From Clostridiaceae bacterium (GTDB taxonomy: Bacteria > Bacillota > Clostridia > Saccharofermentanales > Saccharofermentanaceae): a stretch of 64,000 nt of DNA. The translations under genes and the position numbers were made by a program. A model generated the notes under the pieces. The model was not told the origin of the DNA and made no database searches. It saw nothing but the letters and a program-made list of their open reading frames with translations. Every line of letters starts with the position of its first letter. Position 1 is the stretch's first letter. Of the stretch, positions 9,963 to 19,538 are shown one piece after another. The DNA is taken from the NCBI GenBank assembly GCA_012523365.1, contig JAAYIQ010000088.1, positions 1 through 64,000 of the forward strand, in the 5' to 3' direction.

Positions 9963-10800
9963 TCCGTCATCGATTCGAATGCGCACTTTTTTAGTGCCGC
10001 TCCTAGGAGCGGCACTCTATTATGCGGGTGTTATAGTCGTTTTTTTTATAGCCGCGATCATTCTCGGACCTCAAAATGCAGAGAAATATCAGCAAGGTCT
10101 CAATGCAATCGCTATGGCGCTTCTTATTCCTCCGGTGCTGATATGGGTCCGTTTTTCGCGAAGATATGAAGGCAAGAAACTCTTCTTCACACGGATAACC
10201 TTTGCGAAGTTATGTTCTGCAGTCACGGTAGCATTCGGATTAGTGGGGTTGACCATTTTGTATTTTCTCCTGGTTACGAAAGCAGCGGAATCTGCCCCGT
10301 TTATTGCCGACAGCCTGAAAATGTATGAGAAAATGACCGAGACGATCCGGCTTGGCGCGATCGATAAGTGGATATATGTAGGAACGATCGTGATTTTGGT
10401 GCCCGTCGTTGAGGAACTGATTTTCAGAGGCATAATTCTTCACGAATTCCTGTCGACGATGAAAACGATACCGTCAGTAATTCTTGCCTCAGCAGTATTC
10501 GCGATCGTTCACATTCAACCGATCCAGGTCGGTTATGCTTTCTTCTGTGGCATCATCATTTCGGCAGTATATGTGCTGTCCCGTAATATTGTTCTATCGA
10601 TCCTGCTTCATGCTGTTTTCAATTTTCTGGGCTCGGGGGTGCAGACTCTGGTACCTGAGGAGACGAAGTTGCTTGATAATTTGGTTTATATATATTTCGG
10701 CGCGATCGTATTGTCGGTCGCTGCCTTGATCTATCTTAAAAAGAACAAAGAAGCGGAAATCAAGACGGAGGCTTGTCATGCGTCGGTTTCTGAGGGGTAG
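9925..10800 (+). CDS. CPBP family intramembrane metalloprotease
   Basis: Multi-TM, EELIFRGIILHEF and LHAVFNFLG motifs of the CPBP/CAAX protease family. Confidence 0.87.
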   Translation: MNYIQNESNRTVNPSSIRMRTFLVPLLGAALYYAGVIVVFFIAAIILGPQNAEKYQQGLNAIAMALLIPPVLIWVRFSRRYEGKKLFFTRITFAKLCSAVTVAFGLVGLTILYFLLVTKAAESAPFIADSLKMYEKMTETIRLGAIDKWIYVGTIVILVPVVEELIFRGIILHEFLSTMKTIPSVILASAVFAIVHIQPIQVGYAFFCGIIISAVYVLSRNIVLSILLHAVFNFLGSGVQTLVPEETKLLDNLVYIYFGAIVLSVAALIYLKKNKEAEIKTEACHASVSEG

Positions 10801-13800
10801 AATTCACAAGCGACCTTTCGTGGTAACAACGGCTGTTCTGGGCTTGTTTTTGGTTGCGGGCGTTTCGATTGTGTTTTATTTGGGGTTTTTTCAGAAGTCT
10901 ACTCAGACCGAGCAGATCATCGTTAAATCCGGATCAGCCGGAAACGAGATCAACGGCATCGGACTAAATATCAATACGATTCCTACGCCGAACATGGTCT
11001 CTGGCGCTTCATTTGAAGATTCCGCACAGGACCGATTATTCACTGTATATGAAGGGGCTGAAAATTATGTCTACCTTCTTCAGGATCATGCAGGATCTCG
11101 CGAATATGCTGACGGGAGCTTCGCAGGGGGTGATGTCCGGATCATGTCGTTGGACGAGCAGGGCAAAATGGTTCAAAAGTTGGTATCCCGCGTGGTTGCC
11201 TTTGATGAGATCCAATTCGGACCTCTGGCGCGTATTGATACGGACGCGGCGATCTCTTCGAATATCGTGTTTATTCAATCTTCTTCCGTCAACACAGTTG
11301 CTTTTTCATCCGAAGGCCAATATGTTTCGGATTTAACGACTGCCTCACGACAAACATTTTCCGTTCAAGCACGATCTCCGATTGTCGCCTTTTCAGAGGC
11401 AGGCGGAAGGTATTGCGCTTTGGCCTCGGATTGGTCGATTTACACATCCACGGACGGCAAAAACTTCAATTCATACATCAGCAGTATTTCCGTGCCGTCG
11501 ATCGCCCAAACCGTTATATCCGTTGATCGAACCATCATCGCCGCCGGAGATTCAGGAGCGATAATCATATTGAGCGACGGAGACATGTTACCGATCGAGA
11601 GCGGTACCGATGCCGATTTAACAACATCTTGCAGTGACGGTAAAACTGCTTTGTTGGCCGGTTCCGAGGGCGTGATGATCACCACTTCCAACGGGATGAT
11701 TTTTCGAAAACTGACAGCGGAGGAGTTGCCTTTTCCGGACCGGCCCGTACAATGGATTTGCTCGACTTGGAATAACGGAAGGTACATTTTGGCCGGCAGT
11801 TCCGGGGAGTTGGCGATCGGAGAATACGACTCCGTGACGGGACGTTTTCGTTTTGATGGCTTTTTGACAATGTCGGCAAGAGGGGAGAGTATTTTTGCTC
11901 AATCGGTCATCGTCGACGCATCGGGAGAAATCATTCTTCTCGGCAAATCCGGACGCACATATATTCTTTCCGCCAATCGGTTGACTTGGAAGGAGTTGCT
12001 TACTCAATCCGCGGCACCGGTGAAAGCCATCGCGAGAGCGTCGGACGGGAAGATTGTTCTTTTTCGGGATGGCTCGTTCTTTTCGACACGCATTCTTACT
12101 CGGGTCGAATATGAGGAGCATCTCACTGACACGGCAATTCGAGCGGGAGATATGTGTTTCCTGCGAAGCGATGCTCCTGTTTTTGACGGAATCAGCCGGC
12201 AATCCGCAGACGGACGATGGCAAGCATTCGGCACCGATGTTGAGGTGCAAATCGTCGATGATGCACCGGCCAACGGTGGGAAATCTTCGTTGAAACTTTT
12301 CGGAAGCAATCCGGGAACCGGCGAAGCTCGTTTCGTCTCTCAAGTGTTGAACGATGACAGATCTGCGGTGTTTGTCGAAAAGACATTCTATCGCATTGAG
12401 TTGTGGCTGAAACAAAACGGTATGAGAGACGGTGAGGTCATGGTCTGGCTGTCCGGCGAGTTTGAGTCGGTCGGTACGGTTTTTACCGAGGTAGGGAACA
12501 ATTGGAGGCACTACTCCGCATTGATTGTTTTGCCCGCCAAAGCGTGCGGAGATCAAGCCGGGGAGATTCGATTGAATGTTGGATTCTCAGGGAAGGGCGA
12601 TCTGTTTGTGGATCGCGTGTATTTCGGTCCGGATAAATACTCGTCGGAAATGATCCCGGAAAATTATCGGGATCAAATAAGCGATATGTCCCCAAGCTTT
12701 ATCCGCCTGTCTAACGTCGCTTTCGGAAAGACCGGGGTTGCTTCGGAGTCTTATTATTATCCGGTTGGCAACGAGAGTGATGCATTAACAGAGATGGGTG
12801 AGTATGTCTCGCGCGGATGCATTTCACTGGAGTCGTCTCTGAGAATGACAAAGCAAGCCGGTGCGAGTCCGTGGCTGGTCATTGACTCAGCAGCCGCTCA
12901 AGATCAGGTAAAAAATCTGATTGAATACTTTTGCGGGAGTATATCCGAGCCATTCGGGAAGATGAGGATCGATAACGGTACGGCTGTTCCTTGGAGCACA
13001 CAATTTGAGAGAGTCGTGTTTGAAGTCGCCGACTCACGCGGACTCTTTGCGACAGATCTGCAAAAAGGCGCGTATGTTGACTACATGATCGGTATCATGA
13101 AATCATCTCCACATTATTTGGACATTAAGGATCGTGTCATTTTTCTGGACGGGATGGATTACACGGGCGGCTCAATGCTTTCGGAAGCGGATTACCATAC
13201 TGCGTATCTTCATATCAGCGGACTTTCCGATGACATCGCGGTTACGGGCGGGAATCCGTCATCCATTGAAATTATTTCTGCCGGATATTTGAATTACTAT
13301 GATCGAATCCCACGTATCCTGTCCAGGCCTCGCGAAAACATCGGAGAATGGATCGGATCGTCAGGTTATCGCATACTGAACGAACAGAAGACGCAAGCAG
13401 GGATTCTGCGCAATGATACACGAGTCTCGGCTGCCGCGTATGTTGACTATCTTTTGCATGATTTAGGTTGGCGAACCTCCGTTCTCTGTGTTGATGTGCC
13501 TTTTTACGGAAGCGAATATGATTACTATCGGGGAGATTTTCGAGCGTACGACGCATACCCCGATCGCCGGGCGGATGTCATCAACGAAAACATTCAAGTT
13601 CTCATTTCTTCGCTGACTGCCTTGAACGGTGCCGTATCCGGTTCGCCATTGGATGTCCGTATCGTTCCGGCGAGCCGGAACAATGCGGACGGAGATCCTT
13701 CCGAAATCACTACGACTGAAGAATCACAATCCACCGCGGCGTATGCTTTTATCAACCTGGATTCGGTATCCGTGATCATTACCAACACAGGGGATCAACC

Positions 13801-13966
13801 GAAACAATTTCGCGTGGAAACGGAATTCCGAATCACTGCGATTACGGTAGACCATTATTCCGATTCGGGAGAACAAATCGTCTCTTCCGATCGCAAAAGC
13901 AGAAACAATTTATACACCTTGTTGCCCGGACAGTTTCTTGTGATAAAAGGGAAGGCTACAGACTGA
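10778..13966 (+). CDS. Large membrane-anchored extracellular protein: beta-propeller-like N-half, CBM4/9-like module, diverged GH51-like region
   Basis: N-terminal TM anchor (VVTTAVLGLFLVAGVSIVFYLGFF), YTSTDGKNF/TTSNGMIFRKL repeats, jelly-roll-like NGGKSSLKLFGSN...LFVDRVYFGPDKY, then ENYRDQISDMSPSFIRL reminiscent of GH51. Confidence 0.6.
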   Translation: MRRFLRGRIHKRPFVVTTAVLGLFLVAGVSIVFYLGFFQKSTQTEQIIVKSGSAGNEINGIGLNINTIPTPNMVSGASFEDSAQDRLFTVYEGAENYVYLLQDHAGSREYADGSFAGGDVRIMSLDEQGKMVQKLVSRVVAFDEIQFGPLARIDTDAAISSNIVFIQSSSVNTVAFSSEGQYVSDLTTASRQTFSVQARSPIVAFSEAGGRYCALASDWSIYTSTDGKNFNSYISSISVPSIAQTVISVDRTIIAAGDSGAIIILSDGDMLPIESGTDADLTTSCSDGKTALLAGSEGVMITTSNGMIFRKLTAEELPFPDRPVQWICSTWNNGRYILAGSSGELAIGEYDSVTGRFRFDGFLTMSARGESIFAQSVIVDASGEIILLGKSGRTYILSANRLTWKELLTQSAAPVKAIARASDGKIVLFRDGSFFSTRILTRVEYEEHLTDTAIRAGDMCFLRSDAPVFDGISRQSADGRWQAFGTDVEVQIVDDAPANGGKSSLKLFGSNPGTGEARFVSQVLNDDRSAVFVEKTFYRIELWLKQNGMRDGEVMVWLSGEFESVGTVFTEVGNNWRHYSALIVLPAKACGDQAGEIRLNVGFSGKGDLFVDRVYFGPDKYSSEMIPENYRDQISDMSPSFIRLSNVAFGKTGVASESYYYPVGNESDALTEMGEYVSRGCISLESSLRMTKQAGASPWLVIDSAAAQDQVKNLIEYFCGSISEPFGKMRIDNGTAVPWSTQFERVVFEVADSRGLFATDLQKGAYVDYMIGIMKSSPHYLDIKDRVIFLDGMDYTGGSMLSEADYHTAYLHISGLSDDIAVTGGNPSSIEIISAGYLNYYDRIPRILSRPRENIGEWIGSSGYRILNEQKTQAGILRNDTRVSAAAYVDYLLHDLGWRTSVLCVDVPFYGSEYDYYRGDFRAYDAYPDRRADVINENIQVLISSLTALNGAVSGSPLDVRIVPASRNNADGDPSEITTTEESQSTAAYAFINLDSVSVIITNTGDQPKQFRVETEFRITAITVDHYSDSGEQIVSSDRKSRNNLYTLLPGQFLVIKGKATD

Positions 13967-14020
13967 CGAAGAGCAATTTGGGGTTGAAACATTTCTGCCG
14001 AAAAGATGCTTTTTTTGCTA

Positions 14021-14049
14021 TGGACAGGCGGAGTTTTTTTCAGTATAAT
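14021..14049 (+). promoter_or_regulatory. Promoter for tRNA-Val(GAC)
   Basis: TGGACA (14021-14026), 17-nt spacer, TATAAT (14044-14049), 12 nt before the tRNA. Confidence 0.8.
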
Positions 14050-14061
14050 TAGCAGGCGTTT

Positions 14062-14138
14062 GGGTGGTTAGCTCAGCTGGTTAGAGTACTTGCTTGACAT
14101 GCAAGGGGTCGATGGTTCGAGTCCATTACTACCCACCA
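14062..14138 (+). tRNA. tRNA-Val (anticodon GAC)
   Basis: Acceptor GGGTGGT/ACTACCC, anticodon loop TTGACAT, encoded CCA. Confidence 0.95.
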
Positions 14139-14145
14139 ACAAATG

Positions 14146-14176
14146 ATCCTCTGCCGTTTTCGGCAGAGGATTTTTC
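14146..14176 (+). terminator. Rho-independent terminator after tRNA-Val
   Basis: ATCCTCTGCCG-TTTT-CGGCAGAGGAT followed by TTTT. Confidence 0.85.
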
Positions 14177-14215
14177 TATTTTAAGGTGCATGTTTATGTC
14201 AATCTCCAAATCATG

Positions 14216-14224
14216 TGATATAAT
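14216..14224 (+). promoter_or_regulatory. Candidate extended -10 promoter
   Basis: TGATATAAT (TGnTATAAT), weak -35 ATGTCA at 14196-14201. Confidence 0.45.
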
Positions 14225-14265
14225 AAACCATATGATATTGTGCCAAGGGAAAAGGAGGGAATAGA

Positions 14266-14970
14266 ATGATTTGTCCAAAATGCAAGGCCGTAACCGAAGG
14301 GGCGGTTGTCTTCTGTCCCGAATGCGGAGCGAATATGATGGAATCCGTATCCGACTCAGCTGAAGAGATCCAAGGAGAAGTAAAAGAGTCTGCGGAAGTT
14401 GCTTATGAAGAAACAACCGAGAAATCCGACATTGTTGCTGAAACGGTTGCTGTTACCGAAGAGAAAGTCGAAGATAAACCCGACGAAGTTGAGGAAGAAA
14501 TCGTTAAGAACGCGGATTCCGCCCCGGAGAATATTGTCTCCGAATCAGACTCCCGGGTAGCTTCGACCGCGGCTGTCGCGGCACCAGCGGCACCGATCGC
14601 AATACCCGTAGCTCCCTCCAAGAAAGAAAAGAAGCAGAAGAAGATCAAACCCGTCGAGAACGTCGATGTTCCGAAGGCATACAAACCATTTTCCACGATT
14701 GGTGCTTTCGGGTATTTGTTACTTACCGGCATTCCGGTCGTCGGATTGATTTCGCTTTTGATTTTTGCTTTTGGCGGAAAGAACAAGAATCGTAAGGCAA
14801 TGTCGCGCGCGATACTGATTTTCTGCCTGATTGGCATTATTATCTCGATCGGGGTATCTCTGATCATGTACTTTGCCTTTAGAGACCTGATTGCAGACAT
14901 CATAGATGCGGAGAGCGTTGAAGAAATTATCGAATTAACCCTGGGAGAGCTGGATTATCGTTTCGGATAA
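14266..14970 (+). CDS. Zinc-ribbon membrane protein of unknown function
   Basis: N-terminal CPKC...CPEC zinc ribbon, acidic linker, two hydrophobic segments. Confidence 0.75.
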   Translation: MICPKCKAVTEGAVVFCPECGANMMESVSDSAEEIQGEVKESAEVAYEETTEKSDIVAETVAVTEEKVEDKPDEVEEEIVKNADSAPENIVSESDSRVASTAAVAAPAAPIAIPVAPSKKEKKQKKIKPVENVDVPKAYKPFSTIGAFGYLLLTGIPVVGLISLLIFAFGGKNKNRKAMSRAILIFCLIGIIISIGVSLIMYFAFRDLIADIIDAESVEEIIELTLGELDYRFG

Positions 14971-15012
14971 TCCATTAAGACGCCAAGAGGCAAGAATCTT
15001 GCCATATGAACG

Positions 15013-15043
15013 TTCACTGCCTGTAACATTGTTACCGTACAAT
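15013..15043 (+). promoter_or_regulatory. MerR-type promoter/operator candidate
   Basis: TTCACT (15013-15018), 19-nt spacer containing perfect palindrome GTAACATTGTTAC (15023-15035), TACAAT (15038-15043). Confidence 0.55.
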
Positions 15044-15044
15044 C

Positions 15045-15081
15045 AAGCTGTAGACTCGCAAGAGATGTCTGCAGCTTTTTT
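15045..15081 (+). terminator. Hairpin plus T-tract 15 nt before a start codon (terminator or leader attenuator)
   Basis: AAGCTGTAGAC / GTCTGCAGCTT stem (11 bp with one wobble) followed by a T run. Confidence 0.7.
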
Positions 15082-15095
15082 GTTGAGGTGAAATT

Positions 15096-15725
15096 ATGAC
15101 GGATGAAGAACTAATCTCGAAACGCGAACTTCTGCGAGCCGCACGAATTTCGTACGGGACACTGTACCGCTGGAAAAGGATGAATTTGATCCCCGAATCC
15201 TGGTTTATACACAGAGCGACCCGGACCGGACAAGCAACCTTTTTTCCGAAGGAGCGGATTTTGGCCCGTGTCGGTAAAATACAGGAGCTCAAGAGTGAAT
15301 TATCGGTCGATCAATTAAGAGAAATATTTTCGGCGAATGTAAGAAGCTTTCTGATCCCGATGAATGATTTTGTTAAGCTTAACATGGTGAATCGTTTGAC
15401 GCTTACGGCTTTTTCCGCGGTGTTTCCTAAGAAAGAGAAACTCGATTTCGACGATGTTTTTTCTATGTATGTCGTCGACCATCTGATGCGTATATCCGGA
15501 ATATATCTCGAGGATGCCAAGCAGGTGATCCGAATGCTCGAAAAGTATCTGTCATCCAAAAGCAGTAAGGAGTACCAGCTGATACTTCTCCGCAAGATGG
15601 GTATTCCGCTGATGATGCTTGTCAGCGGCGAAGATGAAATTCTTTTGGAAGAAAACACGGAAATCATCGCTTGCGCGAATCTATCGGAATTTGAGGATGC
15701 TTTAAAAGACCAGTTGATATCATAG
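15096..15725 (+). CDS. MerR-like HTH protein (YhbD/DUF4004-like)
   Basis: N-terminal HTH SKRELLRAARISYGTLYRWKRMNLIPESWF; GAGGTG RBS. Confidence 0.7.
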   Translation: MTDEELISKRELLRAARISYGTLYRWKRMNLIPESWFIHRATRTGQATFFPKERILARVGKIQELKSELSVDQLREIFSANVRSFLIPMNDFVKLNMVNRLTLTAFSAVFPKKEKLDFDDVFSMYVVDHLMRISGIYLEDAKQVIRMLEKYLSSKSSKEYQLILLRKMGIPLMMLVSGEDEILLEENTEIIACANLSEFEDALKDQLIS

Positions 15726-15737
15726 GAGGGAAACGAT

Positions 15738-16304
15738 ATGACCAGTGACTCCGAAACGAATAAGAAAACAGCCTCCGACCCGAAGAAGGTCATGAGCGGT
15801 CACAGTTCTGATGTTTCGAATCAGCCCGACCAAACAGCCGGCGAAATCGAAATGCTTCATGTGATATCCGATCCGACCCGAATTCAGATTTTAAAGACGC
15901 TGGCGGGCGGAGAAGCGATGTGCGGAAAGGATATTCTTGCCCATTTTACGATTACTCAGCCTACGCTCTCCCATCATATGAGTTTGCTTTGCGAGAAAGG
16001 TCTTGTCGATTCGGTCAAGGACGGAAAATACATTCGCTACCGTATCTGCAAAAACGGTATCCGTCGTTTTATTGCGATTTTCGAAGCAATGCTCAGCGAG
16101 ACGGATAAGCCGGAACCAAGTAGTAAATCAGAAAGCAAGGCGAATGTGCCTCAGCTCAAGAAAGCGCCCACACTCCCGAAGCCCAAGGCAGTGATTCGTT
16201 GTCCTGATGTTCCTGCGGATACAATGATTGAAAAAAAGAAGATCAAGAAGAAGGACAAAAGCGCAGATCTCAAAAAGGGCAAAAAGAAAAAGAAGAAAAG
16301 CTAA
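15738..16304 (+). CDS. ArsR family transcriptional regulator with Lys-rich C-terminal tail
   Basis: HVISDPTRIQILKTLAGGEAMCGKDILAHFTITQPTLSHHMSLLCEKGLVDSVKDGKYIRYRI; C-terminus KKKIKKKDKSADLKKGKKKKKKS. Confidence 0.87.
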   Translation: MTSDSETNKKTASDPKKVMSGHSSDVSNQPDQTAGEIEMLHVISDPTRIQILKTLAGGEAMCGKDILAHFTITQPTLSHHMSLLCEKGLVDSVKDGKYIRYRICKNGIRRFIAIFEAMLSETDKPEPSSKSESKANVPQLKKAPTLPKPKAVIRCPDVPADTMIEKKKIKKKDKSADLKKGKKKKKKS

Positions 16305-16324
16305 CCGGATGCTCTTCGACCGGT

Positions 16325-16353
16325 TTGACAACAGAATGCGTAAGCATTATTAT
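16325..16353 (+). promoter_or_regulatory. Promoter of the PerR-like/rubrerythrin/SOR operon
   Basis: TTGACA (16325-16330), 17-nt spacer, TATTAT (16348-16353). Confidence 0.65.
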
Positions 16354-16382
16354 AATGGAAAGATTACAATAAAGGAGAGCGT

Positions 16383-16808
16383 ATGAGTCTTCGTTCTCAA
16401 ATGATCGTCCAGGATATTGTTGAGCTTTTCGGAAAGAAAAATATTCGCCTGACACCACAGCGGATCGGCGTTTATCGTTATTTGATCGAGAAAAAAAATC
16501 ACCCGACAGTCGATACGGTTTATAGCTTCTTGAAAAAGGAGAATCCGTCGCTTTCCAAGACCACTATTTATAACACGGTAGATACGCTTGAGGCCGCCGG
16601 TCTTCTGCGTATGGTCCGTGCATCCGAAGGGGAAGTGCGGCTTGATGCGGTGATGGAATGCCACGGGCATTTCGTTTGCGAGGAGTGCGGCGAGATCATC
16701 GACTTTTCTCTGGACGGGTGTCGACTGCCCGATCGACTCAACCAATTCCAGATCAACAACTATGAAGTCAGAGCATTTGGCGTTTGCCCTCAATGCTCCG
16801 CACGATAG
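16383..16808 (+). CDS. Fur family repressor, PerR-like
   Basis: RLTPQRIGVYRYL, SLSKTTIYNTVDTLEAAGLL, two CxxC zinc motifs (CEEC, CPQC). Confidence 0.87.
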   Translation: MSLRSQMIVQDIVELFGKKNIRLTPQRIGVYRYLIEKKNHPTVDTVYSFLKKENPSLSKTTIYNTVDTLEAAGLLRMVRASEGEVRLDAVMECHGHFVCEECGEIIDFSLDGCRLPDRLNQFQINNYEVRAFGVCPQCSAR

Positions 16809-16826
16809 AAAGAAGGGAGCAAACAG

Positions 16827-17366
16827 ATGGAACTTAAAGGATCAAAGACAGAAACGAATCTCAATGAGGCATTCGCAGGAGAGTCAATGGCGACAAACAA
16901 ATATGCTTATTATGCCTCGAAAGCGAAAAAGGACGGGTTCGTTCAAATCTCCAACATTTTCATGGAAACCAGCGGAAATGAGAAGGAGCACGCGAAGTTG
17001 TGGTTTAAGGCTTTGCACGGAGGCGATGTTCCGGAAACGATGACGAATCTTCTGGATGCCGCAGACGGCGAAAATTATGAGTGGCGTGACATGTATAAGC
17101 GCTTTGCAGAAGATGCGCGCGAAGAAGGTTTCAACCAGATCGCCGCTTTATTTGACGGCGTGGCAAAGATTGAGAAGGAGCATGAGGCAAGATATCGCAT
17201 TTTGGCTCAGCGGCTTGAAAACGGAGAGGTTTTTGAGCGAGACGGCGTTGTGGTCTGGAAGTGTGGAAACTGCGGCCACCTTCACATCGCGAAGAAGCCC
17301 CCGGAGATGTGCCCGGTATGCAATCATCCGAAGGCTTATTTCGAAATACAGTCTACGAATTATTGA
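16827..17366 (+). CDS. Rubrerythrin
   Basis: Ferritin-like diiron domain plus C-terminal rubredoxin [30 protein letters not shown]. Confidence 0.94.
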   Translation: MELKGSKTETNLNEAFAGESMATNKYAYYASKAKKDGFVQISNIFMETSGNEKEHAKLWFKALHGGDVPETMTNLLDAADGENYEWRDMYKRFAEDAREEGFNQIAALFDGVAKIEKEHEARYRILAQRLENGEVFERDGVVVWKCGNCGHLHIAKKPPEMCPVCNHPKAYFEIQSTNY

Positions 17367-17395
17367 TCAGTCGCAAACAAAGAAGGAGGTACGCT

Positions 17396-17776
17396 ATGGC
17401 AAGAAATCTGAAAGTCTACAGATGTGCGATTTGCGGAAACATTGTGACGTTTCTGCATGAGGGCGGAGGAGAACTGGTGTGCTGCGGAGAGCCTATGAAA
17501 CTTCTTTCTGCCGGAGAAGATGATACAGCCGCCAAAGAGAAGCATGTACCGGTTGCAAAACTTGAAGACGGCAAGCTTCGGGTAGATGTCGGCGATGTTT
17601 GGCATCCCATGATCGATAAGCATTATATCGAATTCGTGATCCTGGTTACCGGAACGGGCGTTTTTATCGAATTCCTTAAGCCGGGAGAAGATCCGGTCGC
17701 GTGGTTTGCTGCGCCGGATACCGACGATTATGAGGTGTATGAGTATTGTAACCTTCACGGGTTATGGAAGGCCTGA
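17396..17776 (+). CDS. Desulfoferrodoxin (superoxide reductase)
   Basis: N-terminal desulforedoxin YRCAICGNIVTFLHEGGGELVCCGEPM; SOR domain KHVPV, HPMIDKHYIEF, EYCNLHGLWKA. Confidence 0.94.
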   Translation: MARNLKVYRCAICGNIVTFLHEGGGELVCCGEPMKLLSAGEDDTAAKEKHVPVAKLEDGKLRVDVGDVWHPMIDKHYIEFVILVTGTGVFIEFLKPGEDPVAWFAAPDTDDYEVYEYCNLHGLWKA

Positions 17777-17792
17777 TATTGATTGTATAGAC

Positions 17793-17829
17793 AAAAAAGA
17801 AGCGGCGCCTCGGCGCCGCTTCTTTTTTA
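17793..17829. terminator. Bidirectional terminator between the SOR gene (+) and ilvC (-)
   Basis: AAAAAAGAAGCGGCGCC-TC-GGCGCCGCTTCTTTTTT. Confidence 0.85.
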
Positions 17830-17863
17830 TATCAGTATATGACAGGGAAATTGATTGAGCCGA

Positions 17864-18865
17864 TTATTTATCTGCGGGTGTATTCCAACTCATAAGAGCG
17901 CGAAGTTCCTTACCGACCTTCTCGATCGGATGTTCGGTCTCGATTCTTCTTCGGGCATTGAAATTCAAACGGCCGCACTGATTCTCAAGGATCCAGTTGC
18001 GAGCAAACGTTCCGTCCTGAATTTCGGAGAGTACTTTCTTCATCTCCTTCTTGGTATCCTCGGTTATGATGCGCTTACCGATCGCATAATCGCCGTACTC
18101 GGCTGTGTCAGAAATCGAATACCGCATCCATGAAAGCCCACCCTTGTAAACCATGTCGACAATCAGCTTCATCTCGTGCATGCACTCGTAATAAGCGTTC
18201 TCAGGATCATAACCTGCTTCACACAAAACTTCAAAACCGGTCTTCATCAGTTCGGAAACGCCGCCGCAAAGGACACATTGCTCGCCGAACAGATCAGTCT
18301 CGGTTTCCTCTTTAAAAGAGGTTTCCAGAAGTCCGGCTCTGGCTCCTCCGATGCCGTGACAGTACGCAAACGCAATGTCCTTGCATTTGCCTGAATAGTC
18401 CTGATGGACCGCGTAAAGACACGGAACGCCACGGCCGATCTGATACTCGGAACGAACCGTATGACCGGGCCCTTTGGGTGCTACCAGGAAAACATCGACG
18501 TCCTTAGGCGGCGTGATTCTTCCGTAGTGAATGTTGAAACCATGAGCGAAGGCCAGCGCCTTGCCGGCGGTCAGGTTCGGAAGAATGTCTTTCTCATACA
18601 TTGCCGGTTGTTTCTCGTCGTTGATCAGAATCATAATGACATCGGCGATACGGGTCGCTTCGGCGGTCGTCATTACACGGAGTCCGGCCTCCTCGGCAAC
18701 TTTTCGGGAAGCGGATCCCTCATAAAGAGCGACGACTACATCAAGTCCGCTTTCTTTAAGGTTCAATGCGTGCGCGTGCCCCTGGCTTCCGTAACCGACA
18801 ATCGCAATCTTCTTGCCGTCAAGGGCATGAGTGTTGCATTCGGAGTCTTTGTAGATCTTTTTCAT
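17864..18865 (-). CDS. ilvC: Ketol-acid reductoisomerase
   Basis: [39 protein letters not shown] before MKKIYKD. Confidence 0.95.
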   Translation of the reverse strand: MKKIYKDSECNTHALDGKKIAIVGYGSQGHAHALNLKESGLDVVVALYEGSASRKVAEEAGLRVMTTAEATRIADVIMILINDEKQPAMYEKDILPNLTAGKALAFAHGFNIHYGRITPPKDVDVFLVAPKGPGHTVRSEYQIGRGVPCLYAVHQDYSGKCKDIAFAYCHGIGGARAGLLETSFKEETETDLFGEQCVLCGGVSELMKTGFEVLCEAGYDPENAYYECMHEMKLIVDMVYKGGLSWMRYSISDTAEYGDYAIGKRIITEDTKKEMKKVLSEIQDGTFARNWILENQCGRLNFNARRRIETEHPIEKVGKELRALMSWNTPADK

Positions 18866-18911
18866 GGGTTGTGCCTCCTTGTGATATATCCGTTTAAATA
18901 ATTCGGTAATT

Positions 18912-19412
18912 TTACTCGCTGTCCAAAGAAAGAACACGATCTCCTCGCTCAATGGATATTTGGCCGGTCCGGACGACTTCCAATATTCCGAACGGAGCAA
19001 TTAATTCCATCAGCGCTTCGATTTTATCACTGTCGCCGGAAATTTCAATCGTTGCGGTATTCGGTGACACATCAACGATATGACCCCTGAATATGTCGAC
19101 GATCTGAAGAACGGGTGTTCGGGTTTGATCGTCGCAGGTTACCTTTATAAAAGCCAGCTCCCGCGTGAAGTGCGCGTCTCTTTCCAGACGCTTAACTTTG
19201 AGAACGATCGGAAGCTTATGCAGTTGTTTCACGATCTGAATAATTTCTTCATCGTCCGCGACCACGGAAACTGAGATTCTGGAAATCGCCGCGTTGGCGG
19301 TGGTTCCGACCGCGAGGCTTTCGATGTTAAAGCCGCGCCGTGCAAACAAACTGGCGACTCGGGCAAGCACTCCCGAATGGTTCTCGACCAGAATGGAAAT
19401 ATTATGCCTCAT
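18912..19412 (-). CDS. ilvN: Acetolactate synthase small subunit
   Basis: [35 protein letters not shown] domain. Confidence 0.93.
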   Translation of the reverse strand: MRHNISILVENHSGVLARVASLFARRGFNIESLAVGTTANAAISRISVSVVADDEEIIQIVKQLHKLPIVLKVKRLERDAHFTRELAFIKVTCDDQTRTPVLQIVDIFRGHIVDVSPNTATIEISGDSDKIEALMELIAPFGILEVVRTGQISIERGDRVLSLDSE

Positions 19413-19538
19413 CTTCGCACCTCCGTTTCTTCTTAACCTATCACGATTTGAGCACGAGTACAACACAAGGCCGATCCGAGGAGACCTTTCGGTCGAAAAA
19501 CGACCAGAAAAAGACATGAAACATCAAAAAAAACGAAA

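Noticed and set aside
11618-12556. 312-aa minus-strand ORF inside the large extracellular protein gene
   Set aside because: Antisense shadow ORF; the + frame gives a coherent secreted multidomain protein.
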